Origin: Paeniglutamicibacter sp. Y32M11
Lineage (GTDB): Bacteria; Actinomycetota; Actinomycetes; Actinomycetales; Micrococcaceae
Length of the DNA stretch: 64,000 bases
Assembly (NCBI RefSeq): GCF_019285735.1
Contig: NZ_CP079107.1
Location: forward strand, 1,674,001-1,738,000
Direction of reading: 5' to 3'
Part shown: piece by piece, positions 63,834-64,000 of the stretch
Numbering within the stretch: position 1 is the stretch's first letter
Layout of the letters: each line of letters opens with the position of its first letter
Program-made: the position numbers and the translations under genes
Notes under the pieces: model-generated
Database searches by the model: none
What the model saw: only the letters and a program-made list of their open reading frames with translations
Told to the model about the DNA's origin: nothing

Positions 63834-64000
63834 ATGACTGATACCGCAACTCACTTATCGGGCGAAAAGGCCCGTCTCGGTGCACCCAGCATTTCCGGAT
63901 TCACCGAAGAGGGCGAAAACCTTTCGCCCTTGAACGCAGCAGAAGTTTCCTCCCCGCTGGGCGGCGACGCCTCCAAGGCGCACAGCCACGGTGCCGGTGC
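63834..64000 (+). CDS. sufD: Fe-S cluster assembly protein SufD, N-terminal fragment (cut by window end)
   Basis: The ATG at 63834 lies two bases after the sufB stop and the frame stays open to the window edge (MTDTATHLSGEKARLGAPSI, then a His/Ala-rich KAHSHGAG stretch). Position directly after sufB and the N-terminal style fit SufD, the partner subunit of SufB; with only 55 residues visible the call rests mainly on gene order. Confidence 0.75.
   Translation, partial: MTDTATHLSGEKARLGAPSISGFTEEGENLSPLNAAEVSSPLGGDASKAHSHGAG

Overview
The window is high-GC actinobacterial chromosome, most likely from the Micrococcaceae (Arthrobacter-like). The grounds are the gene order uvrC-rapZ-yvcK-whiA-(sodA)-gap-pgk-tpiA-secG facing tkt-tal-pgi-zwf-opcA-pgl, the ctaB/ctaA/ABC/sufR/sufBD block, an OpcA homologue, and many starts that look leaderless: a TANNNT -10 element ending 6-7 nt before the ATG or GTG. 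No rRNA, tRNA or CRISPR was recognised.

Layout. 1-9.8 kb: end of a PiT phosphate transporter, a dihydrofolate-reductase-like protein, a small kinase plus a thioesterase, polA, an Eis-type acetyltransferase, a lipoprotein deacetylase and rpsA. 9.8-12 kb: an isochorismatase-like hydrolase and an IS110-family element with long non-coding ends. 12-31.7 kb: PIG-L deacetylase, an unknown membrane protein, rRNA-type methyltransferase, YigZ, coaE, uvrB, a TerC exporter behind a yybP-ykoY (Mn2+) riboswitch, MFS transporter, peptidase, DUF3516 helicase, trans-aconitate-type methyltransferase, DUF222/HNH protein, MBL hydrolase and a GntR regulator. 31.7-41 kb: uvrA (with a LexA-like box), HAD phosphatase, PlsC, uvrC, rapZ, a yvcK broken by two one-base frameshifts, and whiA.

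41-57 kb is central carbon metabolism: sodA, then gap-pgk-tpiA-secG on the plus strand, converging with tkt-tal-pgi-zwf-opcA-pgl on the minus strand. At the point of convergence lies the most unusual feature of the window. A foreign, AT-rich island of about 3.4 kb is bounded by a perfect 52-bp direct repeat copied from the 3' end of pgl (45470-45521 and 48874-48925). Its only convincing genes are a two-gene overlapping operon: a serine alpha/beta hydrolase and a 426-residue protein of no recognisable family. No integrase is visible. This cassette is the best candidate for an undescribed system, possibly defensive.

57-64 kb: ctaB and ctaA (haem O/A synthesis), an ABC-2 exporter, and the suf iron-sulphur operon (sufR, sufB, start of sufD), cut by the window end.

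Limits: all calls come from reading the sequence and protein motifs by eye; no database search or folding was run.
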